Source: an uncultured Clostridia bacterium
GTDB lineage: Bacteria > Bacillota > Clostridia > TANB77 > CAG-508
Assembly: GCA_944386165.1 (NCBI GenBank)
Contig: CALXAA010000014.1
Span: 1-42,200, forward strand
Direction: 5' to 3'
DNA length: 42,200 nucleotides
Positions within the stretch are counted from its first letter, which is position 1. The number at the start of each line of letters is the position of its first letter. The notes below the pieces were generated by a model. That model was given only the letters and a program-made list of their open reading frames with translations. It was not told the origin of the DNA and ran no database searches. This document shows positions 7,266-15,370 of this stretch, one piece after another. Position numbers and translations under genes: made by a program.

Positions 7266-7997
7266 ATGGATAAAGACTTAAGCAAAATTGCAAGAATACA
7301 TTCCATGGAAAGCTTCGGAACAGTAGATGGACCAGGAATAAGATTTGTATTATTTTTACAAGGATGTCATTTAAAATGCAAATATTGTCACAACAGAGAC
7401 ACATGGGACATAAAAGGTGGAGAAGAAAAAACTTTAGAAGAAATAATAGAAAAAATAAAAAATTATAAAAATTATATAACAATATCAGGAGGAGGAGTTA
7501 CTGTAACAGGAGGAGAACCTCTTTTACAAGTAAAATTTTTAATAGAACTATTTAAAGAATTAAAAAAGGAAAATATTCACACATGTATAGATACATCTGG
7601 AATGGTAAATATCACTGATGATATTAAAGAATTATTACAATACACAGATTTAGTATTATTAGATATTAAACATATTGATGATGAAAAGTGCAAAAACTTA
7701 GTTGGAGTATCAAACAAAAAAGAATTAGAATTTGCAAGATACTTAAGTGATAATAACATAAAAATGTGGATTAGACAAGTTTTAGTTCCAGGTTATACAG
7801 ATGATGAAAAAGATTTACAAAAATTAAAAGAATTTATAGGAACACTAAAAACAGTTGAAAAAATACAGATTTTAAAATACCATAGTATGGGAAAATATAA
7901 ATGGGAAAAATTGGGATTAAAATATAGTCTAGAAGGAGTAAGAGATGCTACAGCAGAAGATGAAGAAATAGCAAAAAAAATTTTACAAATTAATTAA
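7266..7997 (+). CDS. pflA: Pyruvate formate-lyase activating enzyme (radical SAM)
   Basis: A 243-aa cytosolic radical-SAM enzyme that installs the glycyl radical on pyruvate formate-lyase. The start RIHSMESFGTVDGPGIRFV is typical of PflA. The 4Fe-4S cluster ligands are Cys34, Cys38 and Cys41 in GCHLKCKYCHN, and the SAM motif is VTGGEPLLQ followed by IDTSG. Length is normal, and the eight-iron insert seen in activases of other glycyl-radical enzymes is absent, which supports PflA proper. No pflB gene is adjacent, so the substrate enzyme must be encoded elsewhere. It points to anaerobic mixed-acid metabolism. Ribosome site GAAAGGGTG precedes the ATG. Confidence 0.93.
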   Translation: MDKDLSKIARIHSMESFGTVDGPGIRFVLFLQGCHLKCKYCHNRDTWDIKGGEEKTLEEIIEKIKNYKNYITISGGGVTVTGGEPLLQVKFLIELFKELKKENIHTCIDTSGMVNITDDIKELLQYTDLVLLDIKHIDDEKCKNLVGVSNKKELEFARYLSDNNIKMWIRQVLVPGYTDDEKDLQKLKEFIGTLKTVEKIQILKYHSMGKYKWEKLGLKYSLEGVRDATAEDEEIAKKILQIN

Positions 7998-8015
7998 ATT
8001 TTAATAACTAAAATC

Positions 8016-8044
8016 TTGTTATTTTTCGAAATTTGTAGTAAAAT
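8016..8044 (+). promoter_or_regulatory. Sigma-A promoter of the divIB cluster
   Basis: TTGTTA (8016-8021), 17 bp, TAAAAT (8039-8044), 26 bases before the chosen divIB start. Confidence 0.65.
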
Positions 8045-8069
8045 ACAGCATATAAAAAGGAGAAAAAAT

Positions 8070-8861
8070 ATGCCATCAAAAAAGATAAGTGGTAGAATGA
8101 GTAAACAAAGAGAATTAGAATTAAAAAAACGTAAGAAGAGAAAAATTAGATTAATAGTTCTTTTACTATTAATTATAATAAGTGGAATAACTATATTTTT
8201 AATAAAATCACCATATTTTGCACTAGCAGATGTAGAAATAAAAGGAAATAGTCAATTAACAAATGAAGAAATATATACACAATCAGGACTAGAATTAGGA
8301 AAAAGTATATTCTCTAGTTTAGACATAGTAACAAAAGTAAGATTAAAGCAAAATGGATATATAGAAGATGCAAAAGTAAGTAAAAAACTTCCTAATATTA
8401 TTCAAATAGAAGTTAAAGAAAGACAAAAATCATTCCAAATAAAAACACCAACTAATTATTATATATACATAGATGAACAAGGGTATATAATAGACTGCTT
8501 ACAAGAAAAAGAGAATTTAATTGTAATAACAGGAATGGAAATAACAGAAGAAAATATTGATCAAAAGAAGAGACTAGAAAATGACGACTTAAACACAAAA
8601 ATGGAAAATATTTTACATATAAAACAAGAAACTGAACAAATAGGAATATATGAAAAAATAACAGAAATTGATGTTGAAAATGAATATATACTTAAACTAG
8701 AAAATGATGGAATTACCATAAATTTGGGAGATTGTACAGACTTAAAAAATAAAATGTATTATGTAAAAACAATTTTAGAAAAAGAAGCAGGAAATACAGG
8801 AACAATAAATATTAATGGTAATTTAAATGAAGGATTTTTACCATATTTTACAGCAAATTGA
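8070..8861 (+). CDS. divIB: Cell division protein DivIB/FtsQ
   Basis: A 263-aa bitopic division protein. It has a basic cytoplasmic N-terminus (about 30 residues rich in Lys/Arg), one membrane helix (IVLLLLIIISGITIFLI) and a POTRA domain beginning YFALADVEIKGNSQLTNEEI, followed by the beta domain with KLPNIIQIEVKERQKSF. It acts in the septal DivIB-DivIC-FtsL complex. ATG 8070 is chosen because AAGGAG lies just upstream; a longer in-frame reading from 8016 starts inside the promoter. Two DUF881 genes, sbp, ftsA and ftsZ follow, as in the B. subtilis order. The mur/ftsW genes that often precede divIB are missing here, and pflA is the upstream neighbour. Confidence 0.88.
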   Translation: MPSKKISGRMSKQRELELKKRKKRKIRLIVLLLLIIISGITIFLIKSPYFALADVEIKGNSQLTNEEIYTQSGLELGKSIFSSLDIVTKVRLKQNGYIEDAKVSKKLPNIIQIEVKERQKSFQIKTPTNYYIYIDEQGYIIDCLQEKENLIVITGMEITEENIDQKKRLENDDLNTKMENILHIKQETEQIGIYEKITEIDVENEYILKLENDGITINLGDCTDLKNKMYYVKTILEKEAGNTGTININGNLNEGFLPYFTAN

Positions 8862-8888
8862 AATAAAACTTAAGAAAGGAATATATTA

Positions 8889-9620
8889 ATGAATAATAAG
8901 AACAAAATAAGTCTAGTAATAGGTGGTATGTGTATTTTACTATCATGTGGAATAGCAATACAAGTAAGAACAATAACAGGAATTGGTTCAACAACAGGAT
9001 CAAATAATACTGAAAATACTTTAAGAGATTCTGTTTTAAGAACAAAGGAAGATTATGATAACTTGTATGAAGATCTTGACAAAGCAGAAAAATTACTTGA
9101 GCAAGAAAGAAATAATGCAACAGAAAATAATACAGAACTATCTGAATTACAAGAAGAAATAAAAACCAAAAATACACAATTAGGATTAACAGATGTAACA
9201 GGAAAAGGAGTAATTATTGAATTAGATGACAATCATTCTGTATCTGCTAACTCTATTGGATTATTAACAGACCCAAATTCAATGATTGTACACGATTCTG
9301 ACATTTTATATGTAGTAAATGAACTTAAAAATGCAGGAGCAGAAGCAATTTCTGTTAATGATCAAAGAATAGTTGCAAACACTGTTATAGAGTGTGATGG
9401 CTCTGTAATAAAAATAAATGGAGTAAAAGTAGGAGCACCATTTACAATAAAAGCAATAGGGATGCCAGAAACTTTGAAAAATGTATATAGAACACAAGGA
9501 TATCTTTGGAATTTAAAATATTATTATCTTTTAGAAGTAGATTTTCAAACATCTGAAAATATAACAATTCCAAAATATACAGGAACTTATAAATTTGAGT
9601 ATGCACAAGCTAATAATTAA
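8889..9620 (+). CDS. DUF881 family protein (YlxW/YlxX-like), first copy
   Basis: A 243-aa membrane-anchored protein with an N-terminal helix (about 7-25), a coiled coil (about 45-100, rich in Glu/Lys) and the DUF881 domain starting GLTDVTGKGVIIELDD. The domain contains the conserved NELKNAGAEAISVNDQRIV motif and INGVKVGAPFTIKAIG. B. subtilis carries two such genes between divIB and sbp, with a minor or unclear role in division and envelope function. The cell-surface placement of the domain is inferred from the single N-terminal helix. Spacing from divIB is 27 bases. Confidence 0.9.
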   Translation: MNNKNKISLVIGGMCILLSCGIAIQVRTITGIGSTTGSNNTENTLRDSVLRTKEDYDNLYEDLDKAEKLLEQERNNATENNTELSELQEEIKTKNTQLGLTDVTGKGVIIELDDNHSVSANSIGLLTDPNSMIVHDSDILYVVNELKNAGAEAISVNDQRIVANTVIECDGSVIKINGVKVGAPFTIKAIGMPETLKNVYRTQGYLWNLKYYYLLEVDFQTSENITIPKYTGTYKFEYAQANN

Positions 9621-9627
9621 GTTTTTA

Positions 9628-9651
9628 TAGGCCAAACATTTAAAAGGCCTA
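9628..9651 (+). promoter_or_regulatory. Small hairpin between the two DUF881 genes
   Basis: TAGGCC (9628-9633) pairs with GGCCTA (9646-9651). No T-run follows and the ribosome site of the next gene begins shortly after, so a transcript-stability or translation role is more likely than termination. Confidence 0.4.
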
Positions 9652-9667
9652 AATATAGGAGTAAGGA

Positions 9668-10438
9668 ATGAAAACTAAAATGCCAAAAATAAAAATGAGC
9701 AAAACAAAAATAGTTATGTCAATAACAATTGGAATTGCATGTTTTTCTTTAATGCTAGTAATGTTTATGCAATTTAAAGTAGTAAAACAAACAGACATAA
9801 CATCAATTGAAACTATGAGGGAAGAAGACTTACGAACTGAACTTGCAGATTGGAAAGAAAAGTATACAGAACTAACAGAAAGATATAATGATGTCATGGC
9901 TAAAATTACAGAATATCAATCAGAAAAAGAATCAGATGAAAAAACAGCAGAACTATTACAAAGTGAGTTAAATCAACTAAATTTAGCATTAGGAACAACA
10001 GATATTCAAGGTGAAGGAATAACAATAATTTTAGAAGATAAAAAAGACACAGAATTATCAGAAGGAATAATAGTAAGCCAAATTACTGATTATGATTTAT
10101 TAATTGTAGTAAGGGAATTATTTGCTGCAGGAGCAGAGGCGATATCAATAAATGATAATCGAATCGTAGCAATGACAGATATATTCCTAAGGGAAAGCAA
10201 TGAAATTTCTATTATGCAAATTGATAGTCAAAGAATTACTTCACCATATGTTATAAAAGCAATAGGAAATCGAGCTTATCTAGAAAGTGCTGCAAATAGT
10301 AAAGATGGAAAACTAAAACAGTTACAAAATGCAGGACATGGATTAGAAGTACAAACATCAAGTGCAAATAAACCAATAATTATAAATGCATATACTGGTA
10401 CAATAGATAGTAAATATATGCAAGATAAAGAAAATTAG
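9668..10438 (+). CDS. DUF881 family protein (YlxW/YlxX-like), second copy
   Basis: A 256-aa paralogue of the preceding gene with the same architecture: basic start, membrane helix (about 15-32), coiled coil (about 45-105) and DUF881 domain (GTTDIQGEGITIILEDKKD, then ELFAAGAEAISINDNRIVAMTDI). The C-terminus is longer and Ser/Asn/Gln-rich. Ribosome site TAGGAG lies before ATG 9668. It is co-directional with 47 bases to the first copy and 16 to sbp, so the set is one operon. The function in division is inferred from synteny. Confidence 0.9.
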   Translation: MKTKMPKIKMSKTKIVMSITIGIACFSLMLVMFMQFKVVKQTDITSIETMREEDLRTELADWKEKYTELTERYNDVMAKITEYQSEKESDEKTAELLQSELNQLNLALGTTDIQGEGITIILEDKKDTELSEGIIVSQITDYDLLIVVRELFAAGAEAISINDNRIVAMTDIFLRESNEISIMQIDSQRITSPYVIKAIGNRAYLESAANSKDGKLKQLQNAGHGLEVQTSSANKPIIINAYTGTIDSKYMQDKEN

Positions 10439-10454
10439 GAAAGGATGTTAAAAA

Positions 10455-10838
10455 ATGATAATAATAGCAATAATTTTAGGATGTGTTATAGGAGCAATAA
10501 TAGGAGTAAATGCACCAATAATTCCATACACATACTCAACATTTTTAGCAATAGCTGTTGTTGCAGCATTAGACTCTGTATTTGGAGGAATAACATCTGT
10601 TATAAAGAAAAATTTTGACTTAACAATTTTTATTACAGGATTTTTCTGTAATAGTATTTTATCAATTGCATTAACATATTTAGGACAAAGATTAAACATT
10701 GATATATATTTAGCTGCATTAGTTGTATTTGTAGGAAGGATGTTCACAAATTTAACAATAATCAGGAGATATTATGTAGATTTGTGGAAGAGTAAAATAA
10801 CCCAAAAAGTAAAATCAGGGAAAAAAGCAGAAGAATAG
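10455..10838 (+). CDS. sbp: Small basic protein Sbp (DUF1290)
   Basis: A 127-aa membrane protein with three or four hydrophobic segments and the family signature ALDSVFGGITSVIKKNFD (about 36-53). It ends in a Lys/Arg-rich cytoplasmic tail. Sbp lies directly before ftsA in many Bacillota, as here, and its biochemical role is unknown. Ribosome site GGAAAGGATG fits ATG 10455. ftsA follows after a 176-bp gap with its own promoter. Confidence 0.88.
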   Translation: MIIIAIILGCVIGAIIGVNAPIIPYTYSTFLAIAVVAALDSVFGGITSVIKKNFDLTIFITGFFCNSILSIALTYLGQRLNIDIYLAALVVFVGRMFTNLTIIRRYYVDLWKSKITQKVKSGKKAEE

Positions 10839-10878
10839 AATAATAAAAAAATATATTACAAATATATTACGTACATGT

Positions 10879-10911
10879 CAAAAATATTACAAAAATATTT
10901 CAAAAATATTT
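10879..10911. repeat. Three tandem 11-bp AT repeats before the ftsA promoter
   Basis: Units CAAAAATATTA, CAAAAATATTT and CAAAAATATTT run head to tail at 10879, 10890 and 10901, ending 9 bp before the -35 box. The A-tracts recur once per helical turn, so they could bend DNA, act as an UP element or bind a regulator. Confidence 0.7.
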
Positions 10912-10920
10912 CGAATTATA

Positions 10921-10949
10921 TTGACTTTTTTTTCAAAATGTAATATATA
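10921..10949 (+). promoter_or_regulatory. Sigma-A promoter of ftsA-ftsZ
   Basis: TTGACT (10921-10926), 17 bp, TATATA (10944-10949). Confidence 0.75.
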
Positions 10950-11014
10950 TAACAAAGAAGAAAAATTTATCTATAAACATATAGAAATTCAAACATAAAA
11001 ATGGAGGAATCATT

Positions 11015-12244
11015 TTGGCAATAGGTGATATCATAGTTGGTATTGATATTGGTACATCTAAAGTTTGCACAGTTGTGGGAGAAGTAAACAACTTTGGACA
11101 AATAGAAACACTATGTAGCACATCTTGTAAATGTAGTGGAATAAAAAAAGGCAAAATAATTAATGAAGAAGAAGTAAGCTTAAGTGTTGCAAAAACTATA
11201 AAAGATGCTGAAGAAACAGCAGATTTCAAAATAAATTCAGCATATGTAACAATTCCAGGAAAAGAAGTTACAATAGTTCAAAATAGCATTTTAAAAGAAT
11301 TAAAAGACAAGTTTGCTGGTATATCATTAAAAGATGTTCAAAGTGCAATTATGCAAGCTAAAGATATAGAAATACCAGAAGGGAAAACAATAATAGATAT
11401 AGTACCATCAGAAGTAATACTTGATAATGGAAAAATTGTCACAGATCCAGTAGGCAATTTAAGTTCAAACTTTACATTAAAAGCACAAGTTATTTTAGCA
11501 AATAAAGATTATGTAAGACAATTAACATCTATTTTCAAAAGAGTTGGAATTGAAATAGATGGAATAGTTCCAACAGCATTAGCAGAAAGAAATTTAATGT
11601 TAGATACTAATGAATTATATGATAATGTAATGTTACTTGACATAGGAGCAGGAAATACAGAAATAGGTGTGTTTGAAGGAAATAATTTTTCTTACACAAA
11701 CACAATACCATTAGGAGGAGATAACATTACACATGATATTTCATTAGTATTGAATATTTCTGAGGAAGAAGCAGAAAAACTAAAAAAACAATATGGATTA
11801 GCTTTAAAGTCATTTATAGATAATGATAATGAAATAATGTTAAATACATGTAAAGATGAAAGTAGAAACAAAGTTATAAAAAGTTCTGAATTAATTGAAA
11901 TAATTGAAGCAAGAATAGAAGAAATATTTACATTAATCAATAAAGACATAACAAAAAATAATGTAAAGTCAATTATTAATACAGTAATATTAACAGGTAG
12001 AGGAATTTCTACAATAAACAAAAGTGATGTAGCAGGAAAAATAAACTTAAATATACCTGTTAAAATGTCAACAGGAAGACTAATTAGTACAATAAAACCA
12101 GAATTTAGAACTAGTTATGCACTTGTTAGATATATTGCTGCAAGACCATTTGCTAAATCCGTATCAAGCAGTATAGATGAACAATCAAATGAAAGTGTAT
12201 TTAAAACAATAATGAACAGAATAAAAGAGTTCTTTTATTCTTAA
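11015..12244 (+). CDS. ftsA: Cell division protein FtsA
   Basis: A 409-aa actin-like ATPase that ties FtsZ filaments to the membrane. Seen are the phosphate-1 loop VGIDIGTSKVCTVVGE at the N-terminus, the 1C domain insert (residues about 85-165), phosphate-2 LLDIGAGNTEIGVFEG and the C-terminal amphipathic helix FKTIMNRIKEFFYS that acts as membrane anchor. The start is TTG 11015, seven bases after GGAGG, and no in-frame ATG lies nearby. ftsZ follows after 39 bases. It has its own promoter preceded by the 11-bp repeats. Confidence 0.95.
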   Translation: MAIGDIIVGIDIGTSKVCTVVGEVNNFGQIETLCSTSCKCSGIKKGKIINEEEVSLSVAKTIKDAEETADFKINSAYVTIPGKEVTIVQNSILKELKDKFAGISLKDVQSAIMQAKDIEIPEGKTIIDIVPSEVILDNGKIVTDPVGNLSSNFTLKAQVILANKDYVRQLTSIFKRVGIEIDGIVPTALAERNLMLDTNELYDNVMLLDIGAGNTEIGVFEGNNFSYTNTIPLGGDNITHDISLVLNISEEEAEKLKKQYGLALKSFIDNDNEIMLNTCKDESRNKVIKSSELIEIIEARIEEIFTLINKDITKNNVKSIINTVILTGRGISTINKSDVAGKINLNIPVKMSTGRLISTIKPEFRTSYALVRYIAARPFAKSVSSSIDEQSNESVFKTIMNRIKEFFYS

Positions 12245-12283
12245 AAAATTAATATAGTTAATTTTATGGGGAGGAAAAACTTG

Positions 12284-13396
12284 ATGAAAGAGTATGAAGA
12301 AGTAACAATGATGGATGGAGCAGCCACAATAAAAGTAATAGGTGTTGGAGGAGCTGGAAACAATGCTGTAAATAGAATGATTGAGGCTGGAATTAAAGGG
12401 GTAGATTTTATTGCAGTAAATACAGATAGACAAGCTCTACAAAAATCAAAAGCAGGTGCAAAAATTCAAATAGGAGAAAAAATTACAAGAGGATTAGGAG
12501 CTGGTGCCAATCCAGACATTGGAGCGCAATCAGCTGAAGAAAATAAATCAGAAATAGCAGAAACATTAAGAGGAGCAGATATGGTATTTGTTACAGCCGG
12601 AATGGGTGGAGGAACAGGTACAGGAGCAGCTCCAATAGTAGCACAAGCAGCAAAAGAAATGGGAATATTAACAATTGGTGTTGTTACAAAACCATTTACA
12701 TTTGAAGGAAAGAAAAGACTTTCACAAGCAGAACGCGGAATTGAAAGCCTAAAAGGAAAAGTTGATGCATTAGTAGTAATACCAAATGATAAATTACTAC
12801 AAATAATAGATAGAAAAACATCAATAAATGAAGCATTCAGAATGGCTGATGATGTTTTAAGACAAGGTGTACAAGGTATATCAGACTTAATAGCTGTTAC
12901 AGGAACAGTAAACTTAGACTTTGCAGATGTAAAAACAATAATGAAAGACACTGGAATGGCACATATGGGAATTGGTAGAGCATCTGGAGAAAATAGAGCA
13001 GAAGATGCAGCAAAACAAGCAGTACAAAGTCCATTACTTGAAACATCAATAGAAGGAGCAAGAGGAGTAATAATAAATATTACTGGTGGAGATGATTTAG
13101 GACTACATGAAGTAAATACTGCAGCAGAACTAGTTCAACGCAGTGTTGACCCAGAAGCAAATATCATCTTTGGTACAGTTACAGATCCAGAAATGGGAGA
13201 CGAAATTCAAATTACAGTTATTGCAACAGGATTTGAAAAACCAGAAGCAAGAGTAGCTTCAAGTGTAGATAGTTTTGTAAATAAACAATGGGAAAACAAA
13301 ATAAATTCAATTCCAAAATCTACAGATGTAAACTCAAATTCAGGAGACCTAGACATACCAGCATTTTTACGTAAAAATAAAGGAAAAAATTTATAA
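12284..13396 (+). CDS. ftsZ: Cell division protein FtsZ
   Basis: A 370-aa tubulin-like GTPase that forms the division ring. Motifs include [16 protein letters not shown] (near residue 15), the tubulin signature [12 protein letters not shown] and the synergy loop with [12 protein letters not shown] short Ser/Asn linker and the conserved tail [12 protein letters not shown] follow; the tail binds FtsA and SepF. ATG 12284 is chosen because GGGGAGG ends nine bases before it. An ATG at 12266 lies upstream of and partly overlaps that ribosome site; TTG 12281 is an alternative. A terminator follows, so ftsA-ftsZ form one unit. Confidence 0.96.
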   Translation: MKEYEEVTMMDGAATIKVIGVGGAGNNAVNRMIEAGIKGVDFIAVNTDRQALQKSKAGAKIQIGEKITRGLGAGANPDIGAQSAEENKSEIAETLRGADMVFVTAGMGGGTGTGAAPIVAQAAKEMGILTIGVVTKPFTFEGKKRLSQAERGIESLKGKVDALVVIPNDKLLQIIDRKTSINEAFRMADDVLRQGVQGISDLIAVTGTVNLDFADVKTIMKDTGMAHMGIGRASGENRAEDAAKQAVQSPLLETSIEGARGVIINITGGDDLGLHEVNTAAELVQRSVDPEANIIFGTVTDPEMGDEIQITVIATGFEKPEARVASSVDSFVNKQWENKINSIPKSTDVNSNSGDLDIPAFLRKNKGKNL

Positions 13397-13410
13397 TAAA
13401 TTGATAAAAA

Positions 13411-13448
13411 TTAGGTGGAAAATTTCAAAATTTCTACCTTATTTTTTT
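13411..13448 (+). terminator. Terminator after ftsZ
   Basis: TAGGT-G-GAAAATTT pairs with AAATTTC-T-ACCTTA (one mismatch) and is followed by ATTTTTTT. Confidence 0.75.
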
Positions 13449-13468
13449 ACTCAAGATGCTCCTAATAA

Positions 13469-13501
13469 ATGACAGTTTTTGCAATAAAAAAAGAGTATAA
13501 T
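13469..13501 (+). promoter_or_regulatory. spoIIGA promoter with long spacer
   Basis: TATAAT (13496-13501) lies 21 bp after ATGACA (13469-13474). No -35 box exists at the normal 17-bp distance. The B. subtilis spoIIG promoter also has an over-long spacer and needs Spo0A. The same GACAG-25 bp-TAxAAT layout recurs before sigE. Confidence 0.6.
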
Positions 13502-13540
13502 ATATAACTAATAAAAATATATTATACTGGAGGTATGCAG

Positions 13541-14428
13541 ATGACAATATATATAGATTTAATATTTTTTGAAAACATAATTATGAATTCTATAATAATT
13601 TATGCAACTTCTATAATTATAAAGCAAAAACCAAAAATATTAAGAGTACTAATATCATCAATAATTGGAGCAATTTATTCTATTGCATTATACATAACAA
13701 ACTATAAGATTTATACATCAATATTTTCAAAAATAATGTTATCTATAATAATGATGTATGTAGCATTTAAGCCATCAAATCTAAAAAAGTTGTTTAAACA
13801 AGTATTAATATTATATTTAACATCATTTGTCTTTGGAGGAGTAGCACTTAATTTGATTTATTTTTTAAAACCAGAAAATATATCAATAAAAAATGGATTG
13901 TTCACAGGAGAATATGCTTTAAAAGTTATAATGTTAGGAGCATTAGTTGCACTTATAATTGTAAAAATATCAATAAAAATAATAAAATCAAAAATTACTA
14001 CAAAAGATATGTATTGTAAAATAAAAATGAAAATAAATGAAAAACAAATAGAAACAAATGCAATGATAGATACTGGCAACCTAGTAAAAGAGCCAATTAC
14101 AAATACACCTGTAGTTATTGTAGAAAGTAGTTTGCTAGAAGGAATAATTCCAAAAGAAATTTTAAATAATTTAGAGAATATACTATGTGGAAATTTAAAC
14201 AATATTCCTCAAGAAATTCAAGAAGAATATTTTACAAGATTAAGATGTATTCCATTTTCATCATTAGGAAAAGAAAATGGAATGTTAGTTGGAATAAAGA
14301 TACCAGAAATAATAGCTCAAAACGAAGAAGAAGAAAAGAAAACATCAAATATTATAATAGGTATTTATGATAAAAGCTTAACAAAAAGGGGTGAATATAG
14401 AGCATTAATTGGTGTAGAATTAATATAA
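13541..14428 (+). CDS. spoIIGA: Sporulation sigma-E processing peptidase SpoIIGA
   Basis: A 295-aa membrane-bound aspartic protease that cleaves pro-sigma-E at the sporulation septum after signalling from the forespore. The N-terminal half has about five membrane helices, beginning IYIDLIFFENIIMNS as usual for the family. The C-terminal half is a pepsin-like cytosolic domain with the catalytic motif MIDTGNLVKEP (Asp177). ATG 13541 is preferred because GGAGG ends seven bases before it; ATG 13535 is one base from the site. sigE, its substrate gene, follows 146 bases later but is separated by a terminator and has its own promoter. Confidence 0.92.
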   Translation: MTIYIDLIFFENIIMNSIIIYATSIIIKQKPKILRVLISSIIGAIYSIALYITNYKIYTSIFSKIMLSIIMMYVAFKPSNLKKLFKQVLILYLTSFVFGGVALNLIYFLKPENISIKNGLFTGEYALKVIMLGALVALIIVKISIKIIKSKITTKDMYCKIKMKINEKQIETNAMIDTGNLVKEPITNTPVVIVESSLLEGIIPKEILNNLENILCGNLNNIPQEIQEEYFTRLRCIPFSSLGKENGMLVGIKIPEIIAQNEEEEKKTSNIIIGIYDKSLTKRGEYRALIGVELI

Positions 14429-14435
14429 AAATTAA

Positions 14436-14472
14436 AGAAATAATCGAAAAATACCGATTATTTCTTTTTTTC
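14436..14472 (+). terminator. Terminator between spoIIGA and sigE
   Basis: An 11-bp stem, AGAAATAATCG (14436-14446) with CGATTATTTCT (14455-14465), followed by TTTTTTC. It uncouples the protease gene from sigE. Confidence 0.85.
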
Positions 14473-14483
14473 TACAATAAGAA

Positions 14484-14516
14484 TAGACAGTATTTTTAAA
14501 ATAAAAGTTGTACAAT
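14484..14516 (+). promoter_or_regulatory. sigE promoter with long spacer
   Basis: TACAAT (14511-14516) lies 21 bp after TAGACA (14484-14489). The GACAG core and 25-bp distance to the -10 box are the same as at spoIIGA, which suggests shared control, probably Spo0A with sigma-A. Confidence 0.55.
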
Positions 14517-14574
14517 ATTTTTAAAGAAAAGAGGTGATGAATTTATAGTTGAATAACTAGAAAGGATATAAAAA

Positions 14575-15312
14575 ATGAATTTTTTAGAGATTATAAAAAA
14601 AAGTATAAGCAGTTTATGTGCAAAATATATTGAAAGAAATCTAGATGAAGAAATTCTCCCAATATTTTATGTAGCAGGAAGTCAAACATTACCAGCACCA
14701 CTTTCTCCAGAAGAAGAGGAGGAAGTAATAAGTAAACTTGATTCTGAAGAAAGAGAAACTGCCAGAAAAATATTAGTAGAAAGAAATTTAAGACTAGTAG
14801 TTTATATTGCCAAAAAATTTGAAAACACAGGAATAGGCATAGAGGATTTAGTTTCAATAGGAACAATAGGTCTAATGAAAAGTGTTAATACTTTTAATTC
14901 AGAAAAAAAGATAAAACTTGCTACATATGCTTCAAGATGCATTGAAAATGAAATTTTAATGTACTTAAGAAGAAATAATAAGATAAAAACAGAAATTTCT
15001 ATTGATGAGCCATTAAATAAAGATAGTGATGGAAATGAACTTTTGCTATCAGACATTTTAGGTACAGAACCAGATATTACATATAGAAATCTAGAAGATG
15101 AAGTAGATATGAAACTTTTAAAAGAAGCAATTAGAAAGTTAAATGATAGAGAAAAAAATATAATGGAAATGCGTTTTGGATTTATTAGTGGAAGGGAAAA
15201 GACACAAAAAGAGGTAGCAGATGAACTTGGAATTTCTCAGAGTTATATTTCACGATTAGAAAAAAAGATTATAGGAAAAATGAAAAAAGAAATTACAAGC
15301 AAAACAGGCTAG
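14575..15312 (+). CDS. sigE: Sporulation sigma factor pro-sigma-E
   Basis: A 245-aa mother-cell sigma factor. An N-terminal pro-sequence (about 31 residues with a hydrophobic face) ends at [18 protein letters not shown], which matches the B. subtilis processing region YYIGGSEALPPPL, so cleavage is expected between Phe31 and Tyr32. Region 2 ([31 protein letters not shown]), and region 4 ([33 protein letters not shown]) are intact. Ribosome site AAAGGA precedes ATG 14575. sigG, which usually follows sigE in spore-formers, is absent: the next gene is a PLP enzyme. Confidence 0.95.
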   Translation: MNFLEIIKKSISSLCAKYIERNLDEEILPIFYVAGSQTLPAPLSPEEEEEVISKLDSEERETARKILVERNLRLVVYIAKKFENTGIGIEDLVSIGTIGLMKSVNTFNSEKKIKLATYASRCIENEILMYLRRNNKIKTEISIDEPLNKDSDGNELLLSDILGTEPDITYRNLEDEVDMKLLKEAIRKLNDREKNIMEMRFGFISGREKTQKEVADELGISQSYISRLEKKIIGKMKKEITSKTG

Positions 15313-15370
15313 CTTTTTTACAATACAAGTGATATAATAATAAAAGTTAAATATATGGAGGAAAGAATAA

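Noticed and set aside
10860..10920. CRISPR-like repeat array
   Set aside because: The three 11-bp units are directly adjacent without spacers, and no cas genes are present.
12466..12951. Long antisense reading frame opposite ftsZ
   Set aside because: It mirrors codon bias of ftsZ, has no ribosome site or promoter, and encodes no recognisable protein. The same holds for antisense frames over rpoB, rpoC and glmS.
13441..13500. Canonical Spo0A box (TGTCGAA) at spoIIGA
   Set aside because: Only the GACA core is shared. No full match on either strand, so Spo0A control is left as inference.
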